In this document: one piece after another, positions 10,730 through 22,720 of the stretch
Layout: every line of letters starts with the position of its first letter
Numbering within the stretch: position 1 is the stretch's first letter
Origin: Aspidapion aeneum
Lineage: Eukaryota > Arthropoda > Insecta > Coleoptera > Brentidae
Direction: 5' to 3'
DNA length: 64,000 nucleotides
Assembly: GCA_963576565.1 (NCBI GenBank)
Contig: OY755045.1
Location: 8,057,477-8,121,476, forward strand
Notes under the pieces: model-generated
Databases searched by the model: none
Told to the model about the DNA's origin: nothing
The model's input: only the letters and a program-made list of their open reading frames with translations
Program-made: the position numbers and the translations under genes

Positions 10730-12234
10730 CAGCGTGTCCCATTTTCGATGGGATTAAATGGGAAACTCGGTTATTATTAAAGATATTGATTTTCTGATTG
10801 CACCTTACCGTGCTCTTTTTTTGGCGTAATCAGATTTTTGCTATACCCCGTAGTTTCGCTAATACAGGGAGTTTTTGAAAAAATTGTATTTTTAATAATC
10901 CCTTGTATCTCGCTTATTTTGCGAGATACTTTTATTCTGTAAAAACATTTTTATGGCAACTTTTTAGAAGAAAATAATGACGGTGTCAATTTTTTAAAAT
11001 ATTGTTTAGTTTTTGAGATATGGTATTTATCATAAAAAAATTAAATACGGACCTGGATTTTTTTTATTACTTTTTTGATTGGTTTCATGCTACTATTATC
11101 ATAAAATAATAAAAATTTAAAAAAATTTTGTTTTAAGGTAAAACAAAAATATTTAATATTAAAAAAAAAATTAGTCCGAACCTGGATATTTCCAACATGG
11201 TAAACTAAAAATTGCTAGTTAAACAATTTTTAATTTAACTGTTTTGATATTAAAATGGTTTTACGTTAATTTACAGATTTATTTGAAACAAAGTCTACGA
11301 AAAATACAAAAAAAAAATTATAAAAAATAACTAATCTTTCTGATTATCATTATGTGTAAGACATTGTTGGCATTTTTGAGTAATTTTTCTTAACGCATTT
11401 TGCATAAAAATATTTCTGCCATTTAAATATTGGGATTTTTTTTGTTGCTTGAATGAAGCAGTCAAACATATCACATTTTTCAAAATCTGGATATGGTCGA
11501 TTTCTAACCAGTTTAAAATAATTGTAAGCCATTTACAAAAATGACAAGTAAAATGACAATGTCAATTCCACACTTTTGTTTTGTAAATTTCACGACCTGC
11601 TGTTCGGTTATCAAATAATTAGTATGATATTATTTTTGTAACTTTTTAACGTTTTTCACTTTATTTATAAATCTTTTAATTATCATTTCAAAACAGATAA
11701 ACTAAAAATCGTTTAACTAGTGTGTCTTGCAATTTTTAATTTATAATTACGTTGGAAATTTCCAGGTTCGGACTATATTTTTTTTTCAAATATTAAATAG
11801 CTTTTTTTAACCGTAAATCAAAAAAATATTAAAGTTTTATCATTTTAAGGTAATAATAGCATGGAACTAATCAAAGTAGTATTAAAAAAAATCCAGGTCC
11901 GTATTTAATTTTTTTATGATAAATACCATATCTCAAAAACTAAACAATATTTTTAAAAATTGACAACGTCATTATTTTGCTCTAAAAAAGTTGCCATAAA
12001 AAGGTTTTTACACAATAAAAATATCTTGCAAAATAAGCGAGATACAAGGAATTAATTAAATTGCAATTTTTTCAAAAACTCCCTGTATTAGCGAAACCAC
12101 GGGGTATAGCAAAAATCTGATTACACCATTTTTAAGGGCTCCAAAAAAGAGCACGGTAAGGTGCAATCAGAAAATCGATATCATTAATAATAACCGAGTT
12201 TCCCATTTAATCCCATCGAAAATGGGACACGCTG
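10730..12234. mobile_element. Foldback element, TA target site, ~570-bp arms
   Basis: The left end CAGCGTGTCCCATTTTCGAT is mirrored at the right end, and the two arms (10730 to about 11300 and about 11650 to 12234) match with small indels. TA flanks both ends (10728-10729, 12235-12236). The central 350 bp is not inverted and holds only a 60-codon minus-strand open frame (11350-11532) without recognisable similarity. Structure and TA duplication fit a non-autonomous Tc1/mariner-type foldback. If transcribed it would form a long hairpin. Confidence 0.9.
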
Positions 12235-12238
12235 TACA

Positions 12239-12602
12239 GGGTGTTTAAATTTGGTCTTTTGCGGGGTTAAAGTATCGCTATTCTTCAAACAAGGCAAAAT
12301 GACCCCCCAAGCCTAAATTTTTTAAAGCATTTAATACGGCATCATGGGGCCTCCTCCCATATACTGTCACACCCCCACCAAAGACATGTTCCTGGATGCG
12401 CCACTGTAAGTCTCTTATACGAATAACACGCGACTAACTATAACGATAGCCAATTGAACGTCAGAATAAGCTACCGAAGCCACTAAAAGGCTTAAGGGCA
12501 GATTTTAACGGATTAGCAAAATTGGCAGACGGTAGTAACAACATGCCTTTGCATGATTAGTTGCTTGGATCGAGGTTTTCTGTGGGTTTTAATGAGCGAT
12601 GA
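12239..12602. other. Intergenic with one hAT-like terminus
   Basis: On the minus strand CAGTGGCGCATCCAGG (about 12392-12407) followed by a G-rich stretch looks like the end of a hAT-type element, but no partner end was found. No gene. Confidence 0.4.
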
Positions 12603-13165
12603 TAATAACTACTACTACTACTATGTCGGTTTAGAATGTTTTTCTACGTTGTCCAACGCCTATTCTCCACCTCCTTCGATCCTAACAATCATCTTCCGTC
12701 AGGTTTTTATGACTTATTGATCTTTGGATTGACTGTTGCCACTCTATTTTAGGACACCTCTTTTTCTGCGCCCCATTGGTTGCCATTCTAGAACTTGCTT
12801 TGGTAACCTTTCTTCGTTCATCTGTTGTACATGGCTGGACCACATCAGTTGTCTTTTAGTGTTGTCATCCGTTAGGCTTCCCTCGATTCCCATTCTTTCT
12901 TTTATGGTCTCATTTCTTATATGATCTGGTCTAGATATTCTCATTGATCTTCTTACTGCATCCATTCCATTTGTGTTTTATATATATTAAATTTTACATT
13001 CCTTTTTATCTGTCGCACCATAAGACATCCAATAACCTTTTTTGCTTTTAATATTCTTTTTTCCAGTTCTTTATAGTTTGTTCCTGTCTTATCAAATGTG
13101 ACACCGAAGTATACATACTCATTGCATGGAGATATAGTTTGCCCTTTGTTTAGTTCTCCTAGTAC
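12603..13165 (-). mobile_element. LINE-A 3' fragment, copy 2
   Basis: Minus-strand remnant ending in the family's TAG-repeat tail (CTACTACTACTA on plus). It encodes pieces of the C-terminal domain (WSSHVQQMNEERLPKQVLEW, equivalent to WYGHVQRM elsewhere, then GRRKRG). It has internal deletions and is 5' truncated at about 13165, where LINE-A copy 3 abuts. Confidence 0.85.
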
Positions 13166-13890
13166 TATGGCGGTTTAGAACGATTTTCTACGTTGTCCGA
13201 CGCCTATTCTCCACCTCCTTCGATCCTGACAATCATCCTCTGTCAGATTTTTTTGACTCATTGATCTTTGGATTGACTGTTGCCATTCTAGTTTAGGATG
13301 CCCTCTTTTTCTGCTCCCTATTGGTTGCCATTCTAGGACCTGCTTTGGTAATCTTTCGTCGTTCATCCGTTGTACATGGCCGTACCATATCAGTTGCCTT
13401 TTAGTGATGTCATCCGTTATGCTTCCCTCGATTCCCATTCTTTCTTTTATGATGTCATTTCTTATGTGATCTATTCTAGATATTCTCCTTGATCTTCTTA
13501 TTGCATCCATTTCGACACATTCCATTTTTCTTTTGTATTTTTCTGTTACGCGACAAGTCTCTATTCCATACAACAGCGTGCTTTTGACCATTGTTTCATA
13601 TATGTTAAATTTTACATTCATTTTTATCTCTCTGCTACATAAAATACTGTTAAGACATCCAATAACTTTTTTTGCTTTTACTATTCTTTTTTCGAATTCT
13701 CTACAGTCTGTTCCTGTCTTATCAAATGTGACACAGAGTCTAGTTCTAACTTAATTCGTTTTCAATACATAAGTACTGTGTCTTATCCACGTTCACTGTG
13801 AACCCCCACTTTTGGTATTCTTCCGTTAACTTCCTCATTATATACTCCATATTGTCATTATCATTAGCTACAATTACTCGGTCCTCAGCA
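13166..13890 (-). mobile_element. LINE-A 3' fragment, copy 3
   Basis: Minus strand. A 148-codon open segment (13175-13621) encodes NIYETMVKSTLLYGIETCRV, DHIRNDIIKERMGIEGS, LIWYGHVQRMNDERLPKQV and a basic GSRKRGHPK tail, the end of ORF2. Further 5' sequence reaches the TVNVDKTQ region at 13770-13890. Truncated 5' near the start of the CAGA element. Confidence 0.88.
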
Positions 13891-13921
13891 AACTGTCAGC
13901 GAAGGGCCATACCGAGAAAAT

Positions 13922-14492
13922 ACTCTGCCAATATATGGGCCCCTAAGCTCACACTAGGTACTATAGTTATAGTGTATAGTGTGAGCTAATATAACTAAAA
14001 ACTGAGATATATTTTATTCAACTCCAGACTAAATTACCTTTTGTTTGATACCACACAAGCCATGTTTTGACTTAAACTCAAATTTTTGAAATCTACCCCC
14101 ACCCTTAAAAATATCAAAAACTAAATTGTATTTTGTTAAACTCCGGACTCAATTACCTTTCGTTTGATATCACACACGCCATATTTTCACTTAAACTCTA
14201 ATTTTTAAAATATACCCCCACCCTTTGTTTTTAAATAAATTAAAATGTATTTTATTTAACTGCAGACTCAATTACCTTTCGTTTGATATCACACACGCCA
14301 TATTTTCACATAAACTCTAATTTTTGAAATCTACCCCCACCCTTTTATTTGGTTTGTGTTCGGTGGATTTTGTTCATTTTTAAATGGGACCATCTCGACC
14401 CAAGACCCAGCCTAGGTACCAAATTTCATTAAAATCGGCCAAGCGGTTTTTGAGTTATGCGCGTTGGTCGTTACAGACAGACATACAGACAC

Positions 14493-14527
<35 letters not shown>

Positions 14528-14698
14528 TACAGACAGACAGACAGACAGACAGACAGACGGCGCAACAAAAAAGTTTCAAAATCATCTGAAACGCAAAGAT
14601 ATATAAAAAATTTTGAAATCGGAGCAACTTTTTTTTTCTCGAAAAAATTAGGATCACCATAGCTCACACTACTATAGTATAGTATATGTGTGAGCTAA
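13922..14698 (+). mobile_element. Hairpin-ended CAGA element, family H copy 1
   Basis: First of three copies (others 36572-37363 and 61393-62144). In order: start ACTCTGCCAATATATGGG; a 5' hairpin AGCTCACACTA...TAGTGTGAGCT (13946-13987); three tandem ~119-bp units starting CTC-GGACTCAATTACC (14022, 14141, 14260); a conserved AAATCGGCCAAGCGG block; a CAGA microsatellite (14474-14559); and a 3' hairpin TAGCTCACAC...GTGTGAGCTA (14660-14697) ending CTAA. No coding capacity; Asp/Arg/Gln/Thr or Val/Cys/Leu/Ser reading frames here are microsatellite artefacts. Subterminal inverted repeats, internal tandem repeats and a 3' stem-loop resemble Helentron-derived non-autonomous elements (HINE/DINE-1 type); that is inference. 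Confidence 0.85.
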
Positions 14699-16775
14699 AA
14701 AAATGGGTGGGAGAGGAATAATAAAATATTTCAAATAAAACGACGCTTTAGTTTAGTATAGCAATATTCAAAAGTTATATAAAAAAACTTCGATTCTGGC
14801 ATTTTGTATGATAAACTTTTATGATTTTGCTCATGTCTTGTTTTGACGAATGATGTGTTTAATGATGTCAGCGTGGGTCCATAAAAATATTTAAAAGAGG
14901 TGAAAATTAAATAGAATGTTCCATGTTTTTTTTGAAAATATCAAGATTGAAAAGGTAATCTTTTCTTCTGTGATTATGCAAGACAAACGTCGCTCGCCGA
15001 TACTCATCGAAAGACAATAAAATCGTAAAATTTACAACCGCTCGGAATGTTTTATCGTGGTCGCGCAAATAGATTTCTACATTTTTCTGTATACCCGATG
15101 TTACTCTTCCACTGCCGTATACGTCTGTGTCGGTCTATCCGTGCCTCTGTATATGGCTAATACAGTTCATACGATTGTAAAATCGCTTTTTCGCTTACCT
15201 CTAAACTTTTAGAAGAAAAGAATTCAACTTCAAGTTTGTCTCAAAGTTTGTCTTTGGGTCAAAAACAATTAGCAGTCGATTTCAAAAATTTAGCATGACA
15301 TTTAATTCTACTAGATCCGGATCGAAGGACCATTAAATAGACGGAATTTACTTTTTTATTATCTACCTATCTATTTATCTATCGCAGTGTTCCATCAAGC
15401 CGTTCCACAATCATAAAACCGTCCGAAAAATCCCAAAGCGCGAGCAATGCAGTGCGAGCACTGTTTTAAAACGGTTTTGGTTAGATGGAACAACCAAATA
15501 ACTGTCCAACAACCGAATGCTGTTGGGGTAGTGATCGATTTACTTCAAGCATGTGATCATATGCGAGAGAGTTAAATACAAGGTCACGTGACTAAAAGAA
15601 AGGGTAGGTTGCGTGGTCTCGCGTGAAAATACATCGAAGGCAACGTATGAATTCGAGAGTACGAAATTAAAGTTACACACAGAAAGGATTGCATAATTAC
15701 ATAGGATAATCATAGTATATTTTTAATTTTAGTTCTTTGAAATACAGATAAAGTTACATTAATTTAATTTATATTTACAAACTATAAACCACTACAGACT
15801 GCCTAATAAACTAAATACACCAAAAATTAAAACAAACTTGCATTAGCACATATTTTTGGGCGAAACTTAAAAAAATATTTATTTTTTCTAATATCCCAAG
15901 TTTTATGTGCAATTTATATATTTGATATTTATTTATTTGTATTTTGTAATTTGATTTTTACAAAATATTTGTTAAATTACCTACATATTATAGAAAGCCT
16001 TGATATTTACAAACTTTTTGTGATTTTATTCATTTTTAGGAAATAGAGATCGTGATACTTCTAAGAAGTTAGGAAAATCACATTTTGTAGCTTGTACTTT
16101 GGTAGGTATATATCGATAATGACCTTAATGTCGATGCCTTAAAGCGAAGTCGTTTGTTCTTCCGCTAAATCTGGTGCAAAATTTTACATCCGGTGTTACC
16201 CCTCTTTTTTTAACTTTTAGTGTACAGGTCATCCGGATTTGCTGCGATCAGGGTAAACCCTTATGTTTCTATTCCTATCCAATCAGCTGCTAAACTAGTT
16301 TTTCTTTTTCTAAGCAGGCTACCCTATGGTCAGTATAGCTTTTTTCCATGTGGTATAACTACAACAGTCCGCAGTCTTCTAGTAATAAAAAATAAGAGGT
16401 TGCACAATTTGTTATTCTTCTTTTTTTGGTGTTCCTTACTTTTTTTACAAGATTCGCCTTATTTTAAGGGAATTGTAGTTTCGTGAAAGCAAATTGCAGA
16501 TTTTTATGGATGCGCGCCGGCTTAGATCTAATACAGTTTTTTCCGAAAAAAAAGTAGTTTATTAACCAGATTCACCTTATTTCTTACCGAATATACGTAA
16601 ACCACATTCGAAAGAAGATGCTTTGCCTATAAACAGTCTTTATTACTGTTATTCATGTTGTTATATGATGCGACGGTTTCAAGATAGAAAGTGTAGGTAC
16701 CTATCTGTAACTTATCGATCATTATTGATCCAATATCTAATAATAATAGAGAATTATTGAAATACATATATAAAT
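14699..16775. other. Intergenic, no recognised gene or repeat
   Basis: Two kilobases without convincing coding or repeat structure. There is a degenerate TCTA/TCTAT tract near 15360-15385. The 88-codon plus frame at 16220-16486 is low complexity (Phe/Leu-rich) and has no domain. Confidence 0.4.
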
Positions 16776-17655
16776 TTATCGGTTTTACAACGTTCTACGT
16801 CTTCTGATACCCAATCTCCACTCGTTTCTGTTTGCCCATAATTCATCATCTAGGCCTCTTATTCTTATTTCACTGTCTATTCCTTCTCTCCAGCTTCTCC
16901 TTAGCCGTCCTCGTTTTCTTCGGCCAGTTGGTTTCCATTGTAGTATTTGTTTAGGTAGTCTTTCATCATTCATTCTTTGTACATGTCCGTACCACACCAG
17001 TTGTTTTGTTCTTATATCATCCACTAAAGTACGTTCACCCACTGTCATAACTTCTTTTATTCTTTGATTTGTAACTCCTTCTCTTTTTGATTTTCCTGCT
17101 GCTCTTCTCCAATAGTCCATCTCCGTAGCGGAAAGCATTTTTTCTGTTCTATCCTTGATTGGCCATACTTCTGAGACATATGTAATAATACTTTTTACAA
17201 TGGTGTTATATATAAGCTTTTTGTTTTGATATACTTTGGTCCCAAATTATTCCATTTAATAAAGTTATTGCTTTTCTTCCTTGTACGTTTCGATCTTTTA
17301 TAGCTTTGTCTAGTGTTCCGTCAGCTGTAATTGTTAGACCTAAGTATTTATACTCATCACAGGACTGAATTCGCTGCCCGGTATTTAAAATTAGATCCTG
17401 TTTCATTCCACCGATACACATATACTCTGTCTTATTGAGATTAACCTCTAGTCCCCACTTATTGTACTCTTCTATTAGTTTTCGTGTCATATATTCGAGG
17501 TCGTCATAATCCTGAGCCACTACTATCTGATCATCGGCGAAACATAAAGTATACAAGGTGGTTTCGTCCAACGAAATTCCAATGTTTTAGCATTTTCTCT
17601 TCCATACTTTAAGGACTTGTTCCAAGTATAATATTCCAATACTCCCTGTTACCTA
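16776..17655 (-). mobile_element. LINE-C 3' half, copy 1
   Basis: Minus-strand non-LTR remnant. It includes the RT active-site region LCFADDQIVVAQ, then LEVNLNKTEYMCIGG, YKYLGLTITADGTLDKA and NGIIWDQSIS (17206-17571), and after a frameshift MLSATEMDYWRRAAGKSKRE, LVWYGHVQRMNDERLPKQIL and GRRKRGRLRR (16785-17138). The tail joins AACCGATAAAT. It is related to LINE-A in domain layout but a distinct family. RTE-like placement is tentative. Confidence 0.88.
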
Positions 17656-17813
17656 TTTTCACAATGGTTACCGTTTGATGCAAACATTCAGAAATAAAGG
17701 TACGAAAAATGCACAGATAGCAAATTTACATAGATAGAGTTTTTGTCAACTGTACGCCGATGATTTGACGTAACGAATACAAGAATAAAATAATATTCAT
17801 GCGTAAAAGTATA

Positions 17814-18066
17814 ACCAATCAGGACATTTTATCTTAAGGACCGCAAAGAGGCTAGACTTATACCCATTGATATTGCTATTTCAAATATGTTTGCAGTCTG
17901 CATCGTAAGGTACCGTAGGTATTGCAATAATACGTACTATATGGAAATAATATGCATATGTCTTTGAGAGCAACCAATCAGGTCTTTTTTGCTTAAAGAC
18001 CCCAAGGCCCTCATGTTTGCGTCATGAATTGGCAGTTACCGTGGGTATTGGAATATTATGTATATA
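17814..18066. repeat. Diverged ~158-bp tandem duplication
   Basis: ACCAATCAGG starts at 17814 and again at 17972. Both are followed by a CTTAA-GACC-CAA block and later by a GGTA-TTG-AATA block. Copies are clearly diverged. No coding signal. Confidence 0.6.
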
Positions 18067-18125
18067 GATGCCGCTTCCTCGCTGCTAGGTCTGCGGCCAC
18101 ATTTCTCTCACATGAAAAGAATAGT

Positions 18126-18280
18126 CAAGCGCGGATTTGAGGGGAGGAGGGGTAATATAGAAATTACCCCCCCCCTAAAAAAATGCACTTTTAGTTCATA
18201 ATTAAATTGAAAAATTATGTTACAAATAATTTTTTTGTCGCCTATTACCCCCCCTAGATTTGGATCCAGATCCGCGCTTG
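18126..18280. mobile_element. MITE with CAAGCGCGGAT terminal inverted repeats
   Basis: 155 bp. Left end CAAGCGCGGATTTGAG, right end ATCCGCGCTTG, with subterminal GGGGTAATA/TATTACCCC. A second copy at 61334-62240 is interrupted by a family H element, so this copy gives the empty-site structure. No clear target duplication. Confidence 0.85.
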
Positions 18281-18579
18281 GGAACATTCGGTAAAACTTT
18301 TAAATAGACAGCCTTTGTGAATTTGTGACTGACATAAAGTAGCACCACTATCTCGTAAATAATAAACGCTACAAACGTCAAAACATCACGGGTGGGTTTT
18401 GGAATATTTACTACTACGACTCTTCTTGTGATGTTTTAAAACGTAACAGTCTTAAAACAACACGTCGTTATTCGGTGCTGATCTATAAACGTAAATCATT
18501 GCTTAACGATTTGGTGGTACCCATTGTGTACCAGTTTGAGATGGTAACTTTGAAACATATAAATATTAAAAATAATTAA

Positions 18580-19052
18580 ACAAGTTTCGTGGCTAATCGG
18601 GTAAAAAGCAGTTTTTGTTTTTCTCATATTTTTCCGTGGGTAGCTTGAAAGCTTAACCTCACGGGGGTCCAAGATCTAATGGACACCTAATAAGTGGTGA
18701 CAGTTAACTGTTTCGTCCTTATGGGACTCCTCAGAATACTGCTTGGTCAATGTGACACTCTTGCAAAGTTAATTAGACGGTTTTGTCTCTAATCCTATGT
18801 AAATAGTGAGAAAACTCTTGCAAGAAGCGCCATCTACCGAGATACGAGAGAAACCAGAACAAGAACAGGCAAAAATAAACTGCTGTACATATCGATCAAT
18901 GAAAAGATCGATTACAAATAAAAAGAAACACACTAATCCGTGACCTACGACAGCTCTTTTTCGCCTTTCAGGCCAGATCAACGCTTATTGCATTTTTGCC
19001 CGCCATCAGACACGCGAGCGTCAAATTAGCGGAATTTTTAAGCCAACTTACG
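18580..19052 (+). repeat. Dispersed repeat E, copy 2
   Basis: Longest E copy. It runs from GTTTCGTGGCTAATCGGG through CGTGGGTAGC, CACGGGGGTCCAAGAT, the GCGCCATCTACCGAGATACG block and GCCCGCCATCAGACACG to the hAT insertion. An inverted partner of its last ~100 bp lies just beyond the hAT. Confidence 0.8.
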
Positions 19053-20227
19053 CATTGGCGTAGCTAGGGGGGGCCAGGGGGGTCTGGCCCCCCCTGAAGT
19101 CCCTCAGGCCCCCCTAAGATATTTTAGGCCTCCCCTACCGACTACTAGTAAAAGAACATGACGCTGAAAATACATACTTTTCTATTATTATTCGGGAAAT
19201 ATTCAAATAAAATAGGTGCATTAAAATTTAAAATCATTCAGATAATGTTTACATTTCAGGAAAAAGCCCTTGTCTTGCGGAATTAGGCTTTTTCTCTTTA
19301 AATTATAGGTAACTTTTCTGCACTTATGCAATTTCCCTAAAATATTTTTTAAATTTAAACATAATTATGCATATTGAATATTTCATACATATTGGCGACA
19401 TCTTGTAAAATATTATAGATGTGTAAGTTAAATTTTGCATTTAATAAAGACAGCGACCTTTGCCCCTCTGTTTCCGAAATCGGGTTGTAGATGTCGTAAG
19501 GTTATAAAAGACCTTTTTAAACTGTTTTTCTAAAATAAATATAATAATCTTTTTAGTTTTTTGGAGGTTAGCGTTTAGTGTCTTATGAAAATTTTCCGAT
19601 TTTGGTGACAATTTCATAACCATTTTCATATTAAGTTTTCCCACGTCGTTAAATGAAATAAATTCGTCGAGCAATACCGGGAAATTTTTAATATTAAAAC
19701 TTCTGTTTTAAAGAATTGTATTTTTCGGTTAAATCAAACTGTTGGTCATGATTCTATCAAACAACATATAGCAGAAAACACCTATCCAAACCTCTACCAA
19801 CTTTTTAAAGTTGCGAGTATTCTTCCAATTTCAAGTGCAACTTGCGAGAGGTCTTTCTCTGCCATGAGGAGAGTTTTTAATTGGCTTAGAACAACTATGA
19901 CTCAAGAGAGACACTCAGGTTTGTCCTTGTTATTCATAGAAAAAGATGTTGAGGTCGACTTAGACAGTGTGGTAGACGCTTTCAGTCAGCGACGTAGAAA
20001 ACTTTCTTTGTAGAATTGCTGAATTACATACTTGCTGTGTATACATATAAATAAGTTGGTAAATGTATTATTAAATTTGTTATATTAAAATATTAGAACA
20101 TTTAATGCGCGTATTTTTTTTATTCATTGCACACTTTGCACGACTCTTTAAAACCTATGTTTGCTTTTTGTTCAAGATAGACCGGGGCCACGGCCCCCCC
20201 TGAAAAGCAAGGCTAGCTACGCCAATG
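19053..20227 (+). mobile_element. hAT-type element relic between inverted E repeats
   Basis: Terminal inverted repeats CATTGGCGTAGCTAG and CTAGCTACGCCAATG enclose 1175 bp. G/C-rich subterminal tracts (GGCCAGGGGGG on the left, GGCCACGGCCCCCCC on the right) follow. Flanking octamers AACTTACG and CGCTTACG agree at 6 of 8 positions, consistent with an aged 8-bp hAT duplication. Only the C-terminal end of a transposase survives inside. Confidence 0.82.
19657..20013 (+). pseudogene. hAT transposase C-terminal (dimerisation) remnant
   Basis: An open frame of 118 codons without its own start codon. It carries the hallmark of the hAT dimerisation region: YPNLYQLFKVASILPISSAT, followed by CERSFSAMRRVFNWLRTTM and then HSGLSLLFIEKDVEVD. 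The ATCERSFS and LSLLFIEKD blocks are typical of the ZMYM/TTF-type hAT lineage. It ends at TAG 20011-20013. The BED or TTF zinc finger and the catalytic core are absent, so it cannot be an active transposase. Confidence 0.85.
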
Positions 20228-20235
20228 CGCTTACG

Positions 20236-20341
20236 TGTCTGATGGCGGGTAAAAACGCAATAAGCGTTGATCTAGCCTGAAAGGCAGAACAGCTGTTGTA
20301 GGTAACGGATTAGTTTGTATTTGTAATCGATCGTTTCATTG
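20236..20341 (-). repeat. Inverted fragment of repeat E beyond the hAT
   Basis: On the minus strand it matches the last ~110 bp of E copy 2 (CGATCGATTACAAAT, CTAATCCGT-ACCTAC, TTTCAGGCTAGATCAACGC, CCCGCCATCAGACACG). E therefore forms an inverted pair that brackets the hAT relic, suggesting E itself is part of a foldback. Confidence 0.8.
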
Positions 20342-20353
20342 TGTAGTGTTGTA

Positions 20354-22719
20354 AAAGGAGGAGGCACTAAATACATTGTTTACCGGGACGCGTCAGATGA
20401 GCTGAATTTGAGATATGTTGAAGGACAAACCTTCCTGATATTTTTACCAAAAAAAATTAGGGGGGTCATAGGATTCGTTTTCGAACTATACTTATTTAAA
20501 TGTGCGCCACTGAAATATGGAAAAATATGACCATTTGTAGTTTTTTTGTAATAACTTATCTCCAAATAAAAGTAAAAAACTGAGATTAACTTTACTTTAT
20601 TGGTAAAGGAGTTCTTTTAAGAATTTTATCAGTTTTTGACATATAGTTTCCGTCACATATCTACAGAGTGGCTCAAAATAAAAATAAAAAATACAGGAAA
20701 AATACCTGAGATTTATTAAATATAAAGAAAGGAAACTAAAAATTCATGGTCAAAATTAACTTCACTTGCTTTCATATGAGTCGCTTTAACTATTCTGGAG
20801 TGATGTTTGCATAATAGGTTATGTGATAAGCTTTCAGGGTATTTAAAAAAAAATTAATTCAACGCATGACACGTTTACTAATTGTCTACGGAATAGTGTG
20901 TTTACCGGAATGCGTTAAAGGAGGTGAATTTATGATATGTTAGGGCCCAAGCCGTCTAAATACTCGTCTCAAAGAAATTGGGGGTCATCGGTTTCGTTTT
21001 CGAGCTGTAATTATTTAAATCCGCCACTGGAAGAAAGAAAAATGTGACTTTTTGTAGTGTTTTTGCTATAACTTCTCGTCAAATAGAAATAAAAAACCAA
21101 TATTAATTTTATTTTAAGAATGTTTTCAATTTTTTTATAGTTTTCGTCACCTATGTACAAAGTGGCTCAAAATATGAATAACAGAAATACAGGAATAATT
21201 ACTGGGATTTGTTAAATATACCTAAAGGGATGAAATCATCATAGTCAAAATAAATTCATTTGCTTCAATGAGAGTTGTAATTATTGTAAAGTAACATTTA
21301 CATACATTATGGTTTATGTAGTAAACCTACAGGGTGAATCAAATATTTTTTAAATTAAACAAATAATAGCTGTACTAACTGTGTAGCGGAATAGTGTGTT
21401 TAACGGGATGCGACAGATAAGGTGAATTTGAGATATGTTAGAGCCCGAGCCATCCTGAAACTTGCTCAAAAAAATTGGGGGGGGGGGGGGTCATCGGTTT
21501 CGTTTTTGAGCTATACTCTTATAGATTTTCGCTACAACCTCTATCTCTTTATAGGGATAAAAAGTTGATATTTGAACTTTAATCAATTAAGTTTGTTCAC
21601 CGGCTTTCTTTCTGAAAATTTTTGGCAGAACCCCCGGAAAGGGGTGAGTAGACCCCTTTTTGTCTTTTTGTCCCCACATTTCCTATATTCTAGCATTAAA
21701 TAAGTATAACTTGAAAACAAAACCGATCACCACCCACTTTTTCTTGAAACAAGTATTACGACCGTTTAGGCTCTAACATATTTCAAATTCAGGGCATCTG
21801 ACGCATCCCAGTAAACATTTTACACACACTATTCCATAGGCAATTAGTACACATGTTATGCTTTAAAATACCTATTAAGTCTATTATTATTATTGTATTT
21901 CCATTATTCATAGTTTGAGCCACTATGTAGATACATATGTGACGAAAACTATATGTCAAAAAATGAGAACATACTTAAAAAGACTTTTTTTTTCAACAAA
22001 ATAAAATTCATTGGTTTTTTATTTTTCTTTAACGAGAAGTTATAACAAAAATCTGAAAAATCTTATATTTTTCCATAATCCATCGGCGCGCATCTAAATA
22101 ATTATAGCTCGAAAACGAAACCGATGACCCCCCCAATTTTTTTGAAAGCATCCGGACGGTTTAGGCTCAAACATATCTTAAATACACCTCATTTGACTCA
22201 TCCCAGTAAACACACTATTTCGTAGACAATTAGTAAATATGTCATGCGTTGAAACCTATTATGCACACATCACTCTAGAATAGTTAAAACGACTCACATG
22301 AAAGCAAGTGAAGTTAATTTTGAGTATGCATTTTAAGTTCCCTTTCTTTATACGTAATAAATCTCAGGTATTTTTCCTGTATTTTTTTAATTATTTTGAG
22401 CCACTCTGTAGGTATGTGACGCAAACTATATGTTAAAAATTGACAAAATTCCTAAAAGGCTTTTTTGTCAATAAGATAAGACTAATATCATTTTTTTGTT
22501 TTTATTTGGCGATAAGTTATTACAAAACAACGACAAAAGGTCTTATTTTTCCATATTTCAGTGGCGCGCATTTAAATAAGCATAGCTCGAAAACGAATCC
22601 TATGACCCCCCCCCAATTTTTTTTGGTAAAAATATTAGGAAGGTTTGGCTTTCAACATATCTCAAATTCAGCTCATCTGACGCGTCCCGGTAAACAATGT
22701 ATTTAGTGCCTGCTCCTTT
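20354..22719. repeat. Large palindrome: three ~0.5-kb units facing three inverted units
   Basis: The left end (AAAGGAGGAGGCACTAAATA) and right end are mirror images. Arms extend about 1.15 kb each to a ~180-bp non-inverted centre (about 21525-21705). Each arm is itself built of three diverged ~500-bp direct units, each containing TTTACCGGGACGCG-like, TGAATTTGAGATATGTT, TCGTTTTCGA-CTATA and GAGTGGCTCAAAAT blocks (left units begin near 20378, 20908 and 21398). No coding domain; short open frames are shadows. It could be the long terminal arms of a foldback transposon or a local inverted amplification. Confidence 0.88.
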
Positions 22720-22720
22720 C

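Noticed and set aside
14384..14667. Open frames rich in Thr-Asp-Arg-Gln or Ser-Val-Cys-Leu, also at 37033-37332
   Set aside because: Microsatellite artefacts of the CAGA tract in family H elements.
16220..16486. 88-codon Phe/Leu-rich frame
   Set aside because: Low-complexity translation with no domain or homologous copy in the window.
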